DNA of 39,416 nucleotides from JBBQLG01 sp964251665 (GTDB lineage: Bacteria; Bacteroidota; Bacteroidia; Cytophagales; Spirosomataceae), in NCBI GenBank assembly GCA_964251665.1, contig CAXUKO010000033.1, positions 1 through 39,416 on the forward strand. The letters are read 5' to 3'. Every line of letters starts with the position of its first letter. Position 1 is the stretch's first letter. This document shows positions 38,551 through 39,416 of this stretch, in pieces. The notes beneath the pieces were generated by a model, which saw nothing but the letters and a program-made list of their open reading frames with translations, had not been told where the DNA came from and ran no database searches. Position numbers and translations under genes: made by a program.

Positions 38551-39354
38551 ATGACAACCGAAACATCATCTCAGTACGACCATTTAGAGCAAATGTCGGT
38601 GCATGACTTGCTGACTAATATCAATCGCGAAGACCAGACGGTAGCGATATCCGTTGAAAAAGCCATACCGCAGATAGAAGCTTTAGTCAGTCAGATAGTA
38701 CCCCGGATGCGGAAGGGAGGGCGACTTTTCTACATTGGGGCGGGTACCAGCGGACGATTAGGCGTAGTGGATGCCTCCGAATGTCCACCAACCTATGGCG
38801 TTCCGTTTGATTTAGTAGTAGGGCTAATTGCCGGGGGGGATGGTGCCATTCGACAGGCAGTTGAGTTTGCCGAAGATGATGCCGAACAAGCCTGGAAAGA
38901 TCTAGCGCCCTATCAGCCTAACGCATCAGACACCTTGATTGGTATTGCCGCATCGGGCCGAACACCGTACGTAATAGGAGGTTTGAATCAGGCGAGAAAA
39001 GACGGATTATTGACAGGTTGCGTTGTTTGCAATGCTGGTTCTACGGTCGCTCAGGCAGCAGAGTTCCCGGTCGAAGTCGTGACGGGACCAGAGTTTGTAA
39101 CAGGCAGCACACGCATGAAAGCCGGTACGGCCCAGAAGTTAGTCCTGAATATGATTTCGACATCCGTAATGATTCAACTGGGCCGGGTAAAGGGGAACAA
39201 AATGGTCGATATGCAATTGAGCAACCACAAGCTACAAGACCGGGCGGCTAAAATGGTCATGAGCGAACTGAATGTATCGCGCGAGGTGGCCGAGGATTTA
39301 TTGATCCGGTTTGGCAACGTGCGGGGAGCGATTGACAACTACAAATCAGTTTAG
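38551..39354 (+). CDS. murQ: N-acetylmuramic acid 6-phosphate etherase
   Basis: A 267-aa SIS-domain enzyme that cleaves the lactyl ether of MurNAc-6-P to GlcNAc-6-P and D-lactate in peptidoglycan recycling. The start is the ATG at 38551, because TETSSQYDHLEQMSVHDLL is the family N-terminus and the promoter box lies just before it; the frame is open to 38464 without family similarity. IGAGTSGRLGVVDASECPPT contains the catalytic Glu of the SIS fold; GIAASGRTPYV and VTGSTRMKAGTAQKLVLNM (in GPEFVTGSTRMKAGTAQK) follow. Length is at the short end of the family (about 270-300), because the C-terminal UBA-like tail is brief. It has no recycling partner in the window. Confidence 0.95.
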   Translation: MTTETSSQYDHLEQMSVHDLLTNINREDQTVAISVEKAIPQIEALVSQIVPRMRKGGRLFYIGAGTSGRLGVVDASECPPTYGVPFDLVVGLIAGGDGAIRQAVEFAEDDAEQAWKDLAPYQPNASDTLIGIAASGRTPYVIGGLNQARKDGLLTGCVVCNAGSTVAQAAEFPVEVVTGPEFVTGSTRMKAGTAQKLVLNMISTSVMIQLGRVKGNKMVDMQLSNHKLQDRAAKMVMSELNVSREVAEDLLIRFGNVRGAIDNYKSV

Positions 39355-39416
39355 TTCTGAATTTATCATTCTATGTTTGTGCGCGTTCTTTAATGAGTAC
39401 CTCCGCAGGTAGACTA

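Noticed and set aside
39398..39411. Terminator of murQ at the right edge
   Set aside because: TACCT-CCGC-AGGTA is only a 5-bp stem and the window ends before any T run could be judged.
1..39416. CRISPR array or phage genes
   Set aside because: No regularly spaced repeats and no phage structural, integrase or Cas-like proteins were seen.

Overview
The window looks like chromosomal DNA of a Bacteroidota bacterium, most likely a Cytophagales member close to Spirosoma (inference from gene content and style, not from a database search). Supporting signs are promoters of the TTG-N20-TAnnTTTG type (-33/-7 elements of the Bacteroidota housekeeping sigma factor), almost no Shine-Dalgarno sequences, DUF4301, DUF5522 and DUF4097-type proteins, paired S41 lipoprotein peptidases, an ECF sigma/anti-sigma/adhesin operon, and a YbeY in which the third metal-ligand His is replaced by Asp. 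Base composition is near balanced, with a few visibly AT-richer patches (16.2-18.6 kb, 21.0-21.9 kb and the toxin-antitoxin genes at 27.9-36.7 kb).

Layout. 0-1.3 kb: tRNA-Gly(CCC) with its own promoter and terminator, then a DUF308/HdeD-like membrane protein. 1.4-6.6 kb: a conserved 487-aa protein of unknown function, a gamma-glutamylcyclotransferase-like protein and two tandem S41/PDZ lipoprotein peptidases. 6.7-10.1 kb: a secreted Asp-box beta-propeller, an M48-type metallopeptidase with C-terminal MORN repeats, and ornithine aminotransferase rocD. 10.2-13.7 kb: DUF5522 protein, rpmB (L28), a retropepsin/PDZ protein, tpiA and a DUF985 cupin. 13.8-16.1 kb: an ECF sigma factor, a membrane anti-sigma-like protein and a DUF4097-type surface protein in one operon. 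16.4-18.6 kb: an AT-rich three-gene unit coding for a BKACE (DUF849) enzyme, a NeuD/PglD-like hexapeptide acyltransferase and a DDD-motif glycosyltransferase. 18.7-24.6 kb: UvrD/PcrA helicase, an orphan AT-rich gene, hicB with a hicA broken by an in-frame TGA, ybeY, a DUF4301 protein and a small conserved protein.

24.9-38.4 kb holds the main feature of interest. It is one long minus-strand branched-chain amino acid locus in the order ilvD, ilvB, ilvN, ilvC, ilvA, leuC, leuD, leuB, leuA, ending in a strong palindromic terminator. Together these enzymes convert threonine and pyruvate to the 2-keto acids of Ile and Val and to the Leu precursor; no ilvE transaminase is present. Four toxin-antitoxin-like modules are embedded in this operon: mntA+hepT between ilvD and ilvB; DUF433+DUF5615 and a fused MntA-HepT protein between ilvA and leuC; and a second DUF433+DUF5615 pair between leuC and leuD. 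All four run in the operon direction with the antitoxin part first. Several are joined to the metabolic genes by overlaps or gaps of a few bases, including a 4-bp overlap with leuC and a 1-base gap before leuD. A 33-codon reading frame with an antitoxin-like look sits between ilvD and mntA. The window ends with murQ, divergent from ilvD.

Nearly every convergent or operon end is marked by a long inverted repeat (17-bp, 26-bp and 26-bp perfect stems), so transcription units are easy to delimit. Functional names come from motif recognition by eye; no similarity search was run.
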